Part shown: piece by piece, positions 52,504 through 60,772 of the stretch
Layout of the letters: each line of letters begins with the position of its first letter
Numbering within the stretch: position 1 is the stretch's first letter
NCBI GenBank assembly: GCA_963705285.1
Contig: OY970066.1
Coordinates: 4,340,001-4,404,000 of the forward strand
DNA from: JACMLD01 sp963705285
GTDB taxonomy: Bacteria > Bacteroidota > Bacteroidia > Chitinophagales > Chitinophagaceae
Length of the DNA stretch: 64,000 nt
Direction of reading: 5' to 3'
Position numbers and translations under genes: made by a program
Notes under the pieces: model-generated
The model's database searches: none
What the model was told of the DNA's origin: nothing
What the model saw: only the letters and a program-made list of their open reading frames with translations

Positions 52504-53742
52504 ATGATCAACCCCAATCAACTAAAACATTACATGTTGTCTGTAGCGCTGCTGTGTGGCACCCTATTGTTTGCGCAAAAAATAAAACCGCTGCCGGCAT
52601 CCATCTATTTTCCACCGGTGGGCAACTGGCAGCATAAAACCCCTGCCGAACTTGGGTTGAAACAAGTGTCTGTTAACGCCGCTGTGGAAGCCGCTATTGC
52701 CAGCGAAGTAAAAGCGCCCCGCAATATGGAAGTCAATCATTACCGCACATTCGGCAAAGAACCATTTGGCGAAGGCATCGGCCCTTTTGCCGAACGTGGT
52801 GCACCCACCGGTATCATTGTGTACAAAGGCTATATCATTGCCACCTGGGGCGAGCCGTTTCGATGTGATATGACGCACAGCGTTACAAAAAGCTTTCTGA
52901 GTACCGTAGTAGGCGTGACGGTAGACAGTGGTTTAATCAAAAGCGTATCTGATACCGTAGCTCCTTACATTCCGCCCATAGAATTATACGGTCAGCCGGT
53001 AACCAGGTCGGCCGATCTTATTGGTCAGCCTCAACTGCTGGATCTGTTTTCTACGCCGCACAACCGTACAATCACATGGAATGATATGCTGCGGCAAACC
53101 AGCGACTGGGAGGGTACGCTGTGGGGCAAGCCCGACTGGGCAGACCGTCCCGATAGCAATGCCGCGGGCTGGACTACCCGGCCACGCCACACACCCGGGT
53201 CGGTATATGAGTACAATGATGTGCGCGTAAATGCGCTGGCGTTGGCCGTTACTGCTGTTTGGCGAAAGCCGCTGCCCAGGGTGTTAAAAGAAACCATTAT
53301 GGATCCCATTGGCGCATCCAACACCTGGAGATGGACGGGCTACCGCAACTCGTGGATTGTGCTCGACGGCGAAGCTGTTCAAAGCGTAAGTGGTGGTGGG
53401 CACTGGGGTGGGGGGATGTTCATCAACGCATACGATATGGCCCGTTTTGGATTGCTTACCTTACACAAAGGAAACTGGAATGGTAAACAACTTATCAGCC
53501 AGCAATGGGTGCAGCAGGCATTAACGCCTACGCCGGCAAAAACAGATTATGGGTACATGAATTGGTTTCTGAATACAGGTAAGAAAATGTTGCCATCCGC
53601 CCCGGAATCTGTGTTCATGCACATTGGCAACGGCGCCAATTATATTTATGCAGATCCGCTGCACGACCTTGTGATGGTGGTGAGATGGATAGATGGAAAA
53701 GGAATGGATACCGTTGTAAGAAAGTTACTGGAAGCATTTTAA
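52504..53742 (+). CDS. Exported serine hydrolase, beta-lactamase/class C family
   Basis: The 412-residue protein has a signal-like start (HYMLSVALLCGTLLFAQ; M11 could be the true start) and a penicillin-binding-protein-like fold: nucleophile Ser126 and Lys129 in THSVTKSFLSTVVG, the Tyr-x-Asn equivalent in GSVYEYNDVRVNALALAV, and a C-terminal HIGNGANYIYADPLHDLVMVVRWIDG, where HIGNG replaces the usual KTG-type box. Such serine hydrolases are esterases or D-aminopeptidases rather than true beta-lactamases in most cases. It follows the amidohydrolase by 32 bp and is probably co-transcribed. Confidence 0.92.
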   Translation: MINPNQLKHYMLSVALLCGTLLFAQKIKPLPASIYFPPVGNWQHKTPAELGLKQVSVNAAVEAAIASEVKAPRNMEVNHYRTFGKEPFGEGIGPFAERGAPTGIIVYKGYIIATWGEPFRCDMTHSVTKSFLSTVVGVTVDSGLIKSVSDTVAPYIPPIELYGQPVTRSADLIGQPQLLDLFSTPHNRTITWNDMLRQTSDWEGTLWGKPDWADRPDSNAAGWTTRPRHTPGSVYEYNDVRVNALALAVTAVWRKPLPRVLKETIMDPIGASNTWRWTGYRNSWIVLDGEAVQSVSGGGHWGGGMFINAYDMARFGLLTLHKGNWNGKQLISQQWVQQALTPTPAKTDYGYMNWFLNTGKKMLPSAPESVFMHIGNGANYIYADPLHDLVMVVRWIDGKGMDTVVRKLLEAF

Positions 53743-53752
53743 ATAGCCGCAG

Positions 53753-54199
53753 CTATTTGATCAGCTGCACGTTCACAGCATTGGCGCCTTTAGGGCCCAT
53801 TTCTACTTCAAAGCTAACTTTATTGTTTTCTCTAACGGCTTCAGACAGTGCATTGATGTGAACAAAAACACTTTCCTGGGTTTCCAGATCTTTTATAAAA
53901 CCGAAACCCTTTGCATCGTTAAAAAATGTTACGATTCCTTTCCGAATAAGGTCTTCCGGATTCAGCGGAGCCTGTTTGGGAACACCTATTTCTATGTCTT
54001 CCGCATTTATGATAACTTTTTTGCGGGGATCAGGTGGTTTAGACGAGAGGTTGCCATTTTCATCCAGGTAAGCCATCATACTCTCCAGGTTATTGCCATC
54101 TTTGGCCCTTTCCTGGCGTTCTTGTTTTCTTTCTGCTTTTTCTTTTTTGTTTTGTTGTTTTTTCTTTTCTCTTTCTTTCTTGTTCCAAGTTTCGGACAT
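53753..54199 (-). CDS. Cold-shock-domain protein with lysine-rich N-terminal extension
   Basis: The 148-residue protein from the ATG at 54199 has a highly charged N-terminal helix (NKKEREKKKQQNKKEKAERK to about residue 40) and a C-terminal CSD (about 83-147): GIVTFFNDAKGFGFIKDLET with RNP1 KGFGFI, and SVFVHINAL with RNP2 VFVHI. The domain binds single-stranded RNA or DNA; the Lys/Glu-rich extension resembles Bacteroidota-specific CSD proteins. An upstream GTG at 54304 would add a leader with no support. Confidence 0.9.
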   Translation of the reverse strand: MSETWNKKEREKKKQQNKKEKAERKQERQERAKDGNNLESMMAYLDENGNLSSKPPDPRKKVIINAEDIEIGVPKQAPLNPEDLIRKGIVTFFNDAKGFGFIKDLETQESVFVHINALSEAVRENNKVSFEVEMGPKGANAVNVQLIK

Positions 54200-54475
54200 A
54201 GTGTATACTGTTTCGTTAAAAAATAAATAACCAATAAAACCAGGTAAATGAACGGGTGCTGACAGTGAAAGTGATGTGTTCTGCGGTATACTGCAAATAT
54301 ACACATTTTTTGCCGGCTTTTGCCTTTCAACCAGCGCTGTTGGTGAACTGTGTATAATTGTGCCGTAACCGTTACCTCAACGGATAACCAACCTCTATAC
54401 AGCGTCTGGCAGGATACAACAGTGTACAAGCCGGCAGAAGTGGGTAAAGCCGATAATTAAGCGTACCTTAACGGA

Positions 54476-55018
54476 ATGGGTGAAGATAAAATAGTGCAAT
54501 TCGTATGCTTTGAAACAACATTGGATACAGGGCAATTTGTAACGCAGTGGGAACTGTACAACCGGTCGGCCGGCAGCGATACAGACGTTACCCTGCAGCA
54601 ATCTGCCAGCAACAATGGATTCAGATACCTGGCACAGCACCGATGCGGGGCAGATCAATTGCAATTTACTTTTTCACGCGCCAAGAAAACATCGCGCATG
54701 CCCGAAGTAGAAATTAAAGCGCGGCAGGCAGGTGGTTACCTGGTTATACAATCAGAAAGAATCAATGATTCAGGCCCCGACGAAAGCAAAATTTTTGTCT
54801 TTCTCAGCAATGGCCATGCAGGTCTTAGTACATTCCAGGAACTGGCTAATCACGGTAAGCTGAATATTTATGAGGCTTATTATGAAAACTGCCAGTACGC
54901 GTATATACTCGAATATTTTGTGAAGAATAAAAATCTGTCGCACATGACAGAACAACTCACCACACTGGCTGTGCATGATTTTGGTGTATTCAAAGAATGC
55001 GTTTTGCTGCCTGCGTAA
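54476..55018 (+). CDS. Hypothetical cytoplasmic protein
   Basis: The 180-residue protein begins MGEDKIVQFVCFETTLDTGQFVTQWELYNRSAGSD and contains QQSASNNGFRYLAQHRCGADQLQFTF and LVIQSERINDSGPDESKIFVFLSNG. No signal peptide, no membrane segments and no recognised family. The sequence looks globular and well formed, so the gene is probably real. A TATAATTG element near 54350 could be its promoter. Confidence 0.65.
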   Translation: MGEDKIVQFVCFETTLDTGQFVTQWELYNRSAGSDTDVTLQQSASNNGFRYLAQHRCGADQLQFTFSRAKKTSRMPEVEIKARQAGGYLVIQSERINDSGPDESKIFVFLSNGHAGLSTFQELANHGKLNIYEAYYENCQYAYILEYFVKNKNLSHMTEQLTTLAVHDFGVFKECVLLPA

Positions 55019-55090
55019 TCCAGGCATAATTTTATTTCATTTAATGTATATTGTATCGGCCGGTCATTAATACGGTCACGCGTACACTGT

Positions 55091-56197
55091 ATGTTCAACT
55101 TAAGAAAATGGGTGGCAAAAACACTACTGGTGCTCACCGGTATCATGCCCCTGCTGCGCTGCAGTTCTGGTTACCAGCAAAAAGATGGCAAAATCACTTT
55201 CAACGGAAAAGAAATTACCGATAAAAGCTTTGTGGTATTAAACGATGTTTTTGCCAAAGATTCGCTGTATGCTTATTATAAAGAAAAATCGATTGCAGGT
55301 GCCGATATAGCCAGTTTTAGTGCTGTGGATGACTCGTATGCCAAAGACAAAAACCGTGTGTACTATTGCGATGAATTCAGGGATGGAAAGAATTATTACA
55401 TGACCAAATACCAGGAGATTTCGGTGGTGGAAAAAGCAGACCCTGCATCCTTCACCCTTATTGGCGCATCTTACGCCAAAGACAATCGTTTTGGGTTCTT
55501 AGCTGGTCAGTCATTCGAAGTAAAAGATATTGCCACACTCACCGGTATCAACCATTCTTTTGCCAAAGACAAGGTACAAGCATATTTCAACCGCAGACCG
55601 GTACCAGGCAGTCATGGAAAAACATTTGCACTCATCAACGATTATTATGCAAAAGATACCGGGCATATTTATTTTATCAAACCATTGGAAACCGTAAAAG
55701 AAAGTGTATTGGTAATACCCTGCAACGCGGCCAGCTTTAAAGTGCTTGACTATCCGTTTTCAAAAGATGATGCCACTGTGTTTTATGAGAACGTAGTAAT
55801 AACAGGCGCCGATGCTGCATCTTTTAGCATATTGGAAAGCGGGTATTGTAAGGACAACCAAGCAGTGTTCATACGGTCGAAGAAAATTACCGGTGCCGAC
55901 CCTGCCACCTTTGCAATATTTAAAGACGATGGCCAGCTTACACAAGATGATTACTATAGCAGCGATAAAGACAATGTTTACTGGCTCGATAAAAAACTCA
56001 CCAACGCAGATCGGGCACATTTCAAACCCCTCGGCCATGGCTATGGCACCAACGGAAAGCAAATTTTCTATAAAACCAGTGTCATGCCCCAGGCAGATCC
56101 AAACACATTTAAAGTATATCCGCATGATGTTGGCGATGCCGATGCCGAAGATGCTGCCACCAAATACCATTCTGGTAAAAGAATACGGGAAGAATAA
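55091..56197 (+). CDS. DKNYY-repeat lipoprotein
   Basis: The 368-residue protein has a lipoprotein-like signal (KTLLVLTGIMPLLRCSSG, Cys about 24) and eight or nine copies of a DKNYY-type unit, each with a KD-x-x-x-x-Y/F-Y/F core after an aromatic-loop strand: AKDSLYAYY, AKDKNRVYY, AKDNRFGFL, AKDKVQAYF, AKDTGHIYF, SKDDATVFY, CKDNQAVFI, SSDKDNVYWL and TNGKQIFYK. This matches the DKNYY family of exported repeat proteins, function unknown. Confidence 0.9.
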   Translation: MFNLRKWVAKTLLVLTGIMPLLRCSSGYQQKDGKITFNGKEITDKSFVVLNDVFAKDSLYAYYKEKSIAGADIASFSAVDDSYAKDKNRVYYCDEFRDGKNYYMTKYQEISVVEKADPASFTLIGASYAKDNRFGFLAGQSFEVKDIATLTGINHSFAKDKVQAYFNRRPVPGSHGKTFALINDYYAKDTGHIYFIKPLETVKESVLVIPCNAASFKVLDYPFSKDDATVFYENVVITGADAASFSILESGYCKDNQAVFIRSKKITGADPATFAIFKDDGQLTQDDYYSSDKDNVYWLDKKLTNADRAHFKPLGHGYGTNGKQIFYKTSVMPQADPNTFKVYPHDVGDADAEDAATKYHSGKRIREE

Positions 56198-56266
56198 TAA
56201 AAATTACCGCGCAAATACAACCCACAAATCCTTTCCGCCCGTAAATTTCGGTTCACACAATTGAAT

Positions 56267-56274
56267 TATTTTTG
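56267..56274 (+). promoter_or_regulatory. -7 promoter element directly before the ABC ATPase gene
   Basis: TATTTTTG matches TAnnTTTG exactly and ends 3 bp before the ATG at 56278, so the transcript would start at or very near the start codon (leaderless). Confidence 0.6.
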
Positions 56275-56277
56275 CGG

Positions 56278-57258
56278 ATGGCTTTATTGCAGGTTACCCA
56301 TGTATTCAAAAAAGAAAAAGACGTTCTCACTGTAAATGATATCAGCTTTACCCAGGAGCCATTACAGAAAATTGCCGTTGCCGGAGAAACGGGTTCAGGC
56401 AAAACCACCTTGCTGAAAATAATTGCGGGCCTCCTGCAGGCGGATAGTGGTGAATTAAGGTTTGAAGGAAAGAAACTGATGGGCCCGAATGATCAACTGA
56501 TACCCGGTCACGCAGGTATTGCTTATCTCAGCCAGCATTTTGAACTGCGCAACAATTACTGGGTACACGAAATACTATCATACGCCAATACGCTAACGGA
56601 GCAAGAGGCAATCAACTTGTATAAGGTTTGCCGCATCGATCATTTGTTGCAACGAAGAACCGATCAGTTATCGGGTGGCGAAAAACAACGCATCGCACTT
56701 GCCCGCCTGATTATAGGCAAACCCCGCTTATTGCTGCTGGATGAGCCCTTTTCCAATCTTGATGAAACACATAAACAGATCATCAAATCGGTAGCGGATG
56801 ATCTGAACGCACAATTGGGCATCAGCACCATTATGGTGTCTCATCATGCACCAGATATTTTACCCTGGGCAAATCAGATCCTTGTTATGAAAGAAGGCAA
56901 GCTAGTGCAGGCTGGTAATGCTGAACAAGTATATCGGCAACCTGTAAACAGCTACTGCGCCGGTCTTTTTGGCGATTACAATCTACTGGATGCTGAAACT
57001 GCCGGCAGGTTGCATATGGTAGTGCTTCCTCAGCACGCTGATAAAAAACTGCTGGTAAGACCAGAGGCATTTACCATTGTCCCATTGGAGGAAGGATTGC
57101 CCGCTACCATACAGCAAATACTTTTTATGGGCAGTTGTTACCTGGTGCTGGCCAGCATTGGTAAACAACAAATAAAAATCAGCACTACTTACAACCAAAT
57201 GCTACCGGGCGATACAATAAGCATTGCGATAACCCCGGGTGCAGGCTGGTGGTTGTAA
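56278..57258 (+). CDS. ABC transporter ATP-binding protein (Fe/spermidine/molybdate-type subunit)
   Basis: The 326-residue ATPase starts at the ATG at 56278 (a TTG 6 bp earlier overlaps the promoter). The nucleotide-binding domain has Walker A GETGSGKTTLLKIIAG, Q-loop YLSQHFELRNN, signature LSGGEKQRIALARLI, Walker B LLLLDEPFSNLD and H-loop IMVSHH. Residues about 245-326 form a TOBE-like domain (LLVRPEAFTIVPLEEG, GSCYLVLASIGKQQIKIS), as in PotA, FbpC and ModC. No permease gene is adjacent, so the substrate is open. Confidence 0.9.
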   Translation: MALLQVTHVFKKEKDVLTVNDISFTQEPLQKIAVAGETGSGKTTLLKIIAGLLQADSGELRFEGKKLMGPNDQLIPGHAGIAYLSQHFELRNNYWVHEILSYANTLTEQEAINLYKVCRIDHLLQRRTDQLSGGEKQRIALARLIIGKPRLLLLDEPFSNLDETHKQIIKSVADDLNAQLGISTIMVSHHAPDILPWANQILVMKEGKLVQAGNAEQVYRQPVNSYCAGLFGDYNLLDAETAGRLHMVVLPQHADKKLLVRPEAFTIVPLEEGLPATIQQILFMGSCYLVLASIGKQQIKISTTYNQMLPGDTISIAITPGAGWWL

Positions 57259-57285
57259 TACAGCGTTTGGCATGCGCTGAAACAT

Positions 57286-57293
57286 TATATTTG
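57286..57293 (+). promoter_or_regulatory. -7 promoter element directly before the TauE-like gene
   Basis: TATATTTG matches TAnnTTTG and ends 5 bp before the ATG at 57299, with TTTGG at 57266-57270 as a possible -33 element. A leaderless transcript is implied. Confidence 0.6.
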
Positions 57294-57298
57294 AACAA

Positions 57299-58069
57299 AT
57301 GGATACAACGCAGTTTACACATCTTTTTGCGGCCTATTCAACCGGCAACTGGTTGTTAATTGCATTGGCTGCATTTATTATAGGGCTTGCCAAAGCCGGC
57401 CTAAAAGGCATTGATATGCTCAATGTAACACTAATGGCCATTGTATTTGGCGGTAAAGCCTCCACCGGCATTGTATTGCCACTGCTTTGTTGCGCAGATA
57501 TTATGGCCGTATTATATTACCACCGTCATGCCCAATGGCCGCTTTTCTGGAAACTAGTTCCCTGGATGATGGCCGGCATTCTCATTGGCGTATATGTGGG
57601 AAAAGATCTCAATGAAGCCATCTTCCGAAAGATCATGGCCGTAATTATCATGCTTACTGTTATCATTATGATTGTAATGGAATGGCGCAAAACCGTTGTT
57701 GTGCCTGGTAATAAATTTTTTACTGCGGGTATGGGGCTTGTTTCAGGTTTTACCACTATGCTGGGCAACTTAGCCGGGGCATTTTCCAACATTTACTTCC
57801 TGGCAATGCGGATATCTAAGAATAGTTTTATCGGTACAGCTGCCTGGGTTTTTCTTGCCATGAATTTTTTTAAACTTCCTTTCCAGGTTTTTTACTGGAA
57901 GAATATAACACCGGCCACTCTTTCAACTGATTTGATGGTGTTGCCTGCCCTTGCCCTCGGTTTCTGGTGCGGGCTAAAACTGGTGGCACGCATCCACGAC
58001 AATAGTTACCGTAAAATGGTGATTGTACTGACGCTGATTGGGGCGGTGTTCATTTTTCTTCGGAGGTGA
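57299..58069 (+). CDS. TauE/SafE-family membrane permease
   Basis: The 256-residue protein has about eight membrane helices and the family pattern AFIIGLAKAGLKGIDMLNVTLMAIVFGGKASTGIVLPLLCCADIMAV, VPWMMAGILIGVYVGKDLNE and AGMGLVSGFTTMLGNLAGAFSNIYFLAMRI. TauE/SafE proteins export sulfite, sulfoacetate or related small anions. The substrate here is not indicated by its neighbours (ABC ATPase before, small membrane protein after). Confidence 0.92.
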   Translation: MDTTQFTHLFAAYSTGNWLLIALAAFIIGLAKAGLKGIDMLNVTLMAIVFGGKASTGIVLPLLCCADIMAVLYYHRHAQWPLFWKLVPWMMAGILIGVYVGKDLNEAIFRKIMAVIIMLTVIIMIVMEWRKTVVVPGNKFFTAGMGLVSGFTTMLGNLAGAFSNIYFLAMRISKNSFIGTAAWVFLAMNFFKLPFQVFYWKNITPATLSTDLMVLPALALGFWCGLKLVARIHDNSYRKMVIVLTLIGAVFIFLRR

Positions 58070-58344
58070 TGACAATGCAAAAGTAAAAATTCAAAATTCA
58101 AAAATCGTCACGGCAGTGCGGTCGGTACCGCAAGTCAGACCCTTTGCAATTCAAAATTAAAAGTAAAAATTCAAAAACCATCGCGGTCACGCGGTCGGCA
58201 CAGCAGGTCAGACCGTACTGATGCCATTCAAAATTAAAAAAGATGTACCTTGATTATAATTATTAAAGGAAATAGATGTTGAAAAAAGACAATTCGAAAA
58301 TCCGGATTTTTTTACTTTTTACTTTTGAATTTTGAATTTTCACC
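58070..58344. repeat. Diverged direct repeats with AT-rich promoter-like modules
   Basis: Two diverged copies of a module with CGGTCGGTACCGCA/CGGTCGGCACAGCA and TCAGACC (about 58104-58145 and 58183-58220), each flanked by AAAAATTCAAAATT-type runs. The right end has TACTTTTGAATTTTG (about 58319), giving a TACTTTTG -7 element about 20 bp before the next start codon. The same module precedes kdgK. Confidence 0.6.
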
Positions 58345-58623
58345 ATGGACAAACTTTCTTTCTGGCACCGGCTTGCATTTATTGCCAACATGTGCTGGCT
58401 GGCTACCTGGTTTATCAGGTATTATAACTTTATTCCCAGAAGCGGTTTGCAGTCTACAGTTATTATTACCGGACTGATTACTGCCATCATTGTAAATTTT
58501 CTGGTGAATCTCTGCACCTGCCTTTACTGGTTTCAAAAAAAATTAGCCGGTAAGGTGCCGCGCTGGCTGGTGATCATCAACTTTGTTTTCTTAATTGCCC
58601 AACTGTATTTTTATATTAAATGA
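58345..58623 (+). CDS. Small membrane protein
   Basis: The 92-residue protein has three hydrophobic segments (LAFIANMCWLATWFIRY, VIITGLITAIIVNFLVNL, WLVIINFVFLIAQLYFY). Its stop overlaps the start of the next gene (ATGA), so the two are translationally coupled. Family not recognised. Confidence 0.7.
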   Translation: MDKLSFWHRLAFIANMCWLATWFIRYYNFIPRSGLQSTVIITGLITAIIVNFLVNLCTCLYWFQKKLAGKVPRWLVIINFVFLIAQLYFYIK

Positions 58624-59390
58624 TACACGCCATACTCAAAGACAAACCAACCAAGCTGTTTATTTTCTTTTCTGCTTTTTTTGTAGCCAATGCATTGATT
58701 GCTGAGTGTATTGGGGGAAAGCTTTTCTCACTGGAAAGCGTACTGGGTATTGCCCCTGCCAATTTTACTTTGTTTGGACAAAAAGGACTGAATTTTACAC
58801 TCACCTGCGGGGTATTGCTATGGCCACTGGAGTTTGTTATGACGGATATTGTAAACGAATACTACGGGCCAAAAGCAGTTCGGCGTATTTCTTTTACTGC
58901 CGTTTCTTTGATCTTATATGCGTTCATTATGTTTTACCTGGCCATTCATTTGCCACCGGCCGAATTCTGGGTAACCAGCAATACAGCAATGGGTATTCCC
59001 AATATGCAAAATGCTTTTGATGGTGTATTTGGGCAGGGCATGCGCATTATTGCCGGCAGCCTGGTGGCGTTCCTGGTGAGCCAGATTGTAGATGTTACCG
59101 TCTTTCACAAAATAAAAAAAGCCACCGGTGAAAAACACGTATGGCTACGGGCGACGGGTTCTACACTGGTATCTCAATTGATAGATAGTTACATTGTGCT
59201 CTTCATTGCCTTCAGCGGAAAATTTACTTGGCAACAGATTCTGGCTATTGGGCTCATGAATTACATGTACAAATTTGCCATGGCAGTACTGCTTACACCG
59301 TTGATTTATTTTATTGAGGCCAGAATTGAAAGATACCTCGGCCACGAAACCACCCGGCAAATGAAAGCCGCTGCGATGGGTAAGATATAA
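58620..59390 (+). CDS. Queuosine precursor transporter, VUT/YhhQ family
   Basis: The 256-residue protein has six or so membrane helices: LFIFFSAFFVANALIAECIGGKLFSLESV, LTCGVLLWPLEFVMTDIVNEYYGPKAVRRISFTAVSLILYAFIMFYLAIHLPP, IIAGSLVAFLVSQIVDVTVFHKIKKATGEKHVWLRATGSTLVSQLIDSYIVLFIAF. This matches the VUT/YhhQ family that imports queuosine precursors such as preQ0 or preQ1. It begins inside the stop codon of the small membrane-protein gene. Confidence 0.92.
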   Translation: MIHAILKDKPTKLFIFFSAFFVANALIAECIGGKLFSLESVLGIAPANFTLFGQKGLNFTLTCGVLLWPLEFVMTDIVNEYYGPKAVRRISFTAVSLILYAFIMFYLAIHLPPAEFWVTSNTAMGIPNMQNAFDGVFGQGMRIIAGSLVAFLVSQIVDVTVFHKIKKATGEKHVWLRATGSTLVSQLIDSYIVLFIAFSGKFTWQQILAIGLMNYMYKFAMAVLLTPLIYFIEARIERYLGHETTRQMKAAAMGKI

Positions 59391-59458
59391 GTAATAAGTT
59401 GATTGGTTAATCGGTTGATTGGTTGTAGGTAATTGGCTAAAGGCTTATAGCTAACAGC

Positions 59459-59962
59459 TCAAAGCTTTTTTTCCATCACATAATCATTCATAAAATATCC
59501 ATTGCCAATGTCAATGTCTTCTTCTTTGGTGATAACAAACCCCAGTTTTTCGTAGAATGTTCTGGCGGGGTTGTCGCGCTTTACATTTAAAACAAGCGCT
59601 ACCGCCTGCAGTGGTTTGATTCGTCCCACCACTTCATTGATGAGGCTTCTACCGATTCCCTTTCCCTGAATGCTGGTGTTGATATAAATCTTCTGGAGTT
59701 TGTATACATTTTTTGTTGCGGTTACAGAATAAGATGCAAAGCCCACCGGCTCCCCGGCAATTGTTGCCAGCAGGAATGTATGACCAAGTTGTTCCATTTG
59801 TTGTTGCAATGCTTCAACGCTATAAATTAGTTGCAACATGTACTGCAACCTGTCTGCCGACATGAGGTTGCCGTACGTAACCGGCCAGATCTGATGCGCC
59901 AGTTGTTGGATAACTGGTATGTCTTGCAGGTTTGCCGTGCGTATAAGAAGCTGCTGATCCAT
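59459..59962 (-). CDS. GNAT-family N-acetyltransferase
   Basis: The 167-residue protein has the GNAT core: LIRTANLQDIPVIQQLAHQIW, FLLATIAGEPVGFASYSV, and motif A VYKLQKIYINTSIQGKGIGRSLINEVV (acetyl-CoA loop Q-x-x-G-x-G/A), then ALVLNVKRDNPARTFYEKLGFVITKEEDIDIG. Substrate unknown. Its start overlaps the stop of the PrsW-like gene by one base (TAATG), so they are co-translated. Confidence 0.93.
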   Translation of the reverse strand: MDQQLLIRTANLQDIPVIQQLAHQIWPVTYGNLMSADRLQYMLQLIYSVEALQQQMEQLGHTFLLATIAGEPVGFASYSVTATKNVYKLQKIYINTSIQGKGIGRSLINEVVGRIKPLQAVALVLNVKRDNPARTFYEKLGFVITKEEDIDIGNGYFMNDYVMEKKL

Positions 59963-60687
59963 TACACCTGGTTGTTTCGTTTTTCAAAGTCAAGCCTGGA
60001 TAGCTCACGGTGCAGGCGAATGGAACGCAGGCTCAATCGCACCGCAAGATAGAACGATGCCACCGCGCCCAGGAAAAGCAATCCATCGCCCACATATTGT
60101 TTTACCTGGATGCTGTCTTGCAGGAATAAAAACAAATCAAATGTGCCGTGAAAAAATATCGCCAGTAGCAATCCTGTTCCAAGATAAAAGATTGATTTCT
60201 CTTTGTTGAATTTGGCCAGCCCGATATAGTAGCCCATAATTACTCCAAATGCCGCATGAGCGGGTACCGATAAAAACATGCGCATAATGGCCGTACCAAA
60301 CCCGCTTTTTTGTACATACATGATATTCTCAATAGTGGCAAACCCCATAGATACCATAACCGAGTACATGATACCATCGAAAGGCTCATCAAAATTCTTC
60401 TTTGGGTAGGCATACCATTTCACCATGAAAAACTTGCTGGCTTCTTCACTGGCCGCCACTACCACAAAAGCAAAAAAGGCATAAAAAAGAATGGATGACG
60501 TACGGCCCATATCGCCAAAAATAAATTTGCCGGCTGTTTCAAGGATAAATGCGGGAATAACACTCAGCATGCCCAGGAAAAACGACACCAGGAGGTATCG
60601 TTTCGGCTCCCTGTCGAAACTGTCTTTGCGATAAATGTATAGAATAATGGCAAGGCCAGGCGCAATAGACAGTGCAAGTAAAAGCAT
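59962..60687 (-). CDS. PrsW-like intramembrane protease
   Basis: The 241-residue protein has about seven membrane helices (SIAPGLAIILYIYRKD, KRYLLVSFFLGMLSVIPAFIL, FYAFFAFVVVAASEEASKFF and others). Signature motifs: the glutamate pair EE81-82 in ASEEASKFF, GFATIENIMYV and the His in PAHAAFGVIMGYYIGLAK. PrsW-family proteases cleave membrane proteins, classically anti-sigma factors. It forms a coupled pair with the GNAT gene. Confidence 0.9.
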   Translation of the reverse strand: MLLLALSIAPGLAIILYIYRKDSFDREPKRYLLVSFFLGMLSVIPAFILETAGKFIFGDMGRTSSILFYAFFAFVVVAASEEASKFFMVKWYAYPKKNFDEPFDGIMYSVMVSMGFATIENIMYVQKSGFGTAIMRMFLSVPAHAAFGVIMGYYIGLAKFNKEKSIFYLGTGLLLAIFFHGTFDLFLFLQDSIQVKQYVGDGLLFLGAVASFYLAVRLSLRSIRLHRELSRLDFEKRNNQV

Positions 60688-60772
60688 GCAGTTTTTTTAG
60701 TTAATATTGATAACAATTTACAAATGGTATTCTATATTTAAGGGTTAACTTGAAAATAATTTCCGCCACTGT

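Noticed and set aside
52504..53742. True beta-lactamase (resistance gene)
   Set aside because: The SxxK and Tyr-type motifs fit the broad serine hydrolase family, but the KTG box is replaced, and most such Bacteroidota proteins are esterases or peptidases.
53741..53758. AAATAGC/GCTATTT hairpin as terminator between convergent genes
   Set aside because: The stem is weak, AT-rich and has no following T-tract on either strand.
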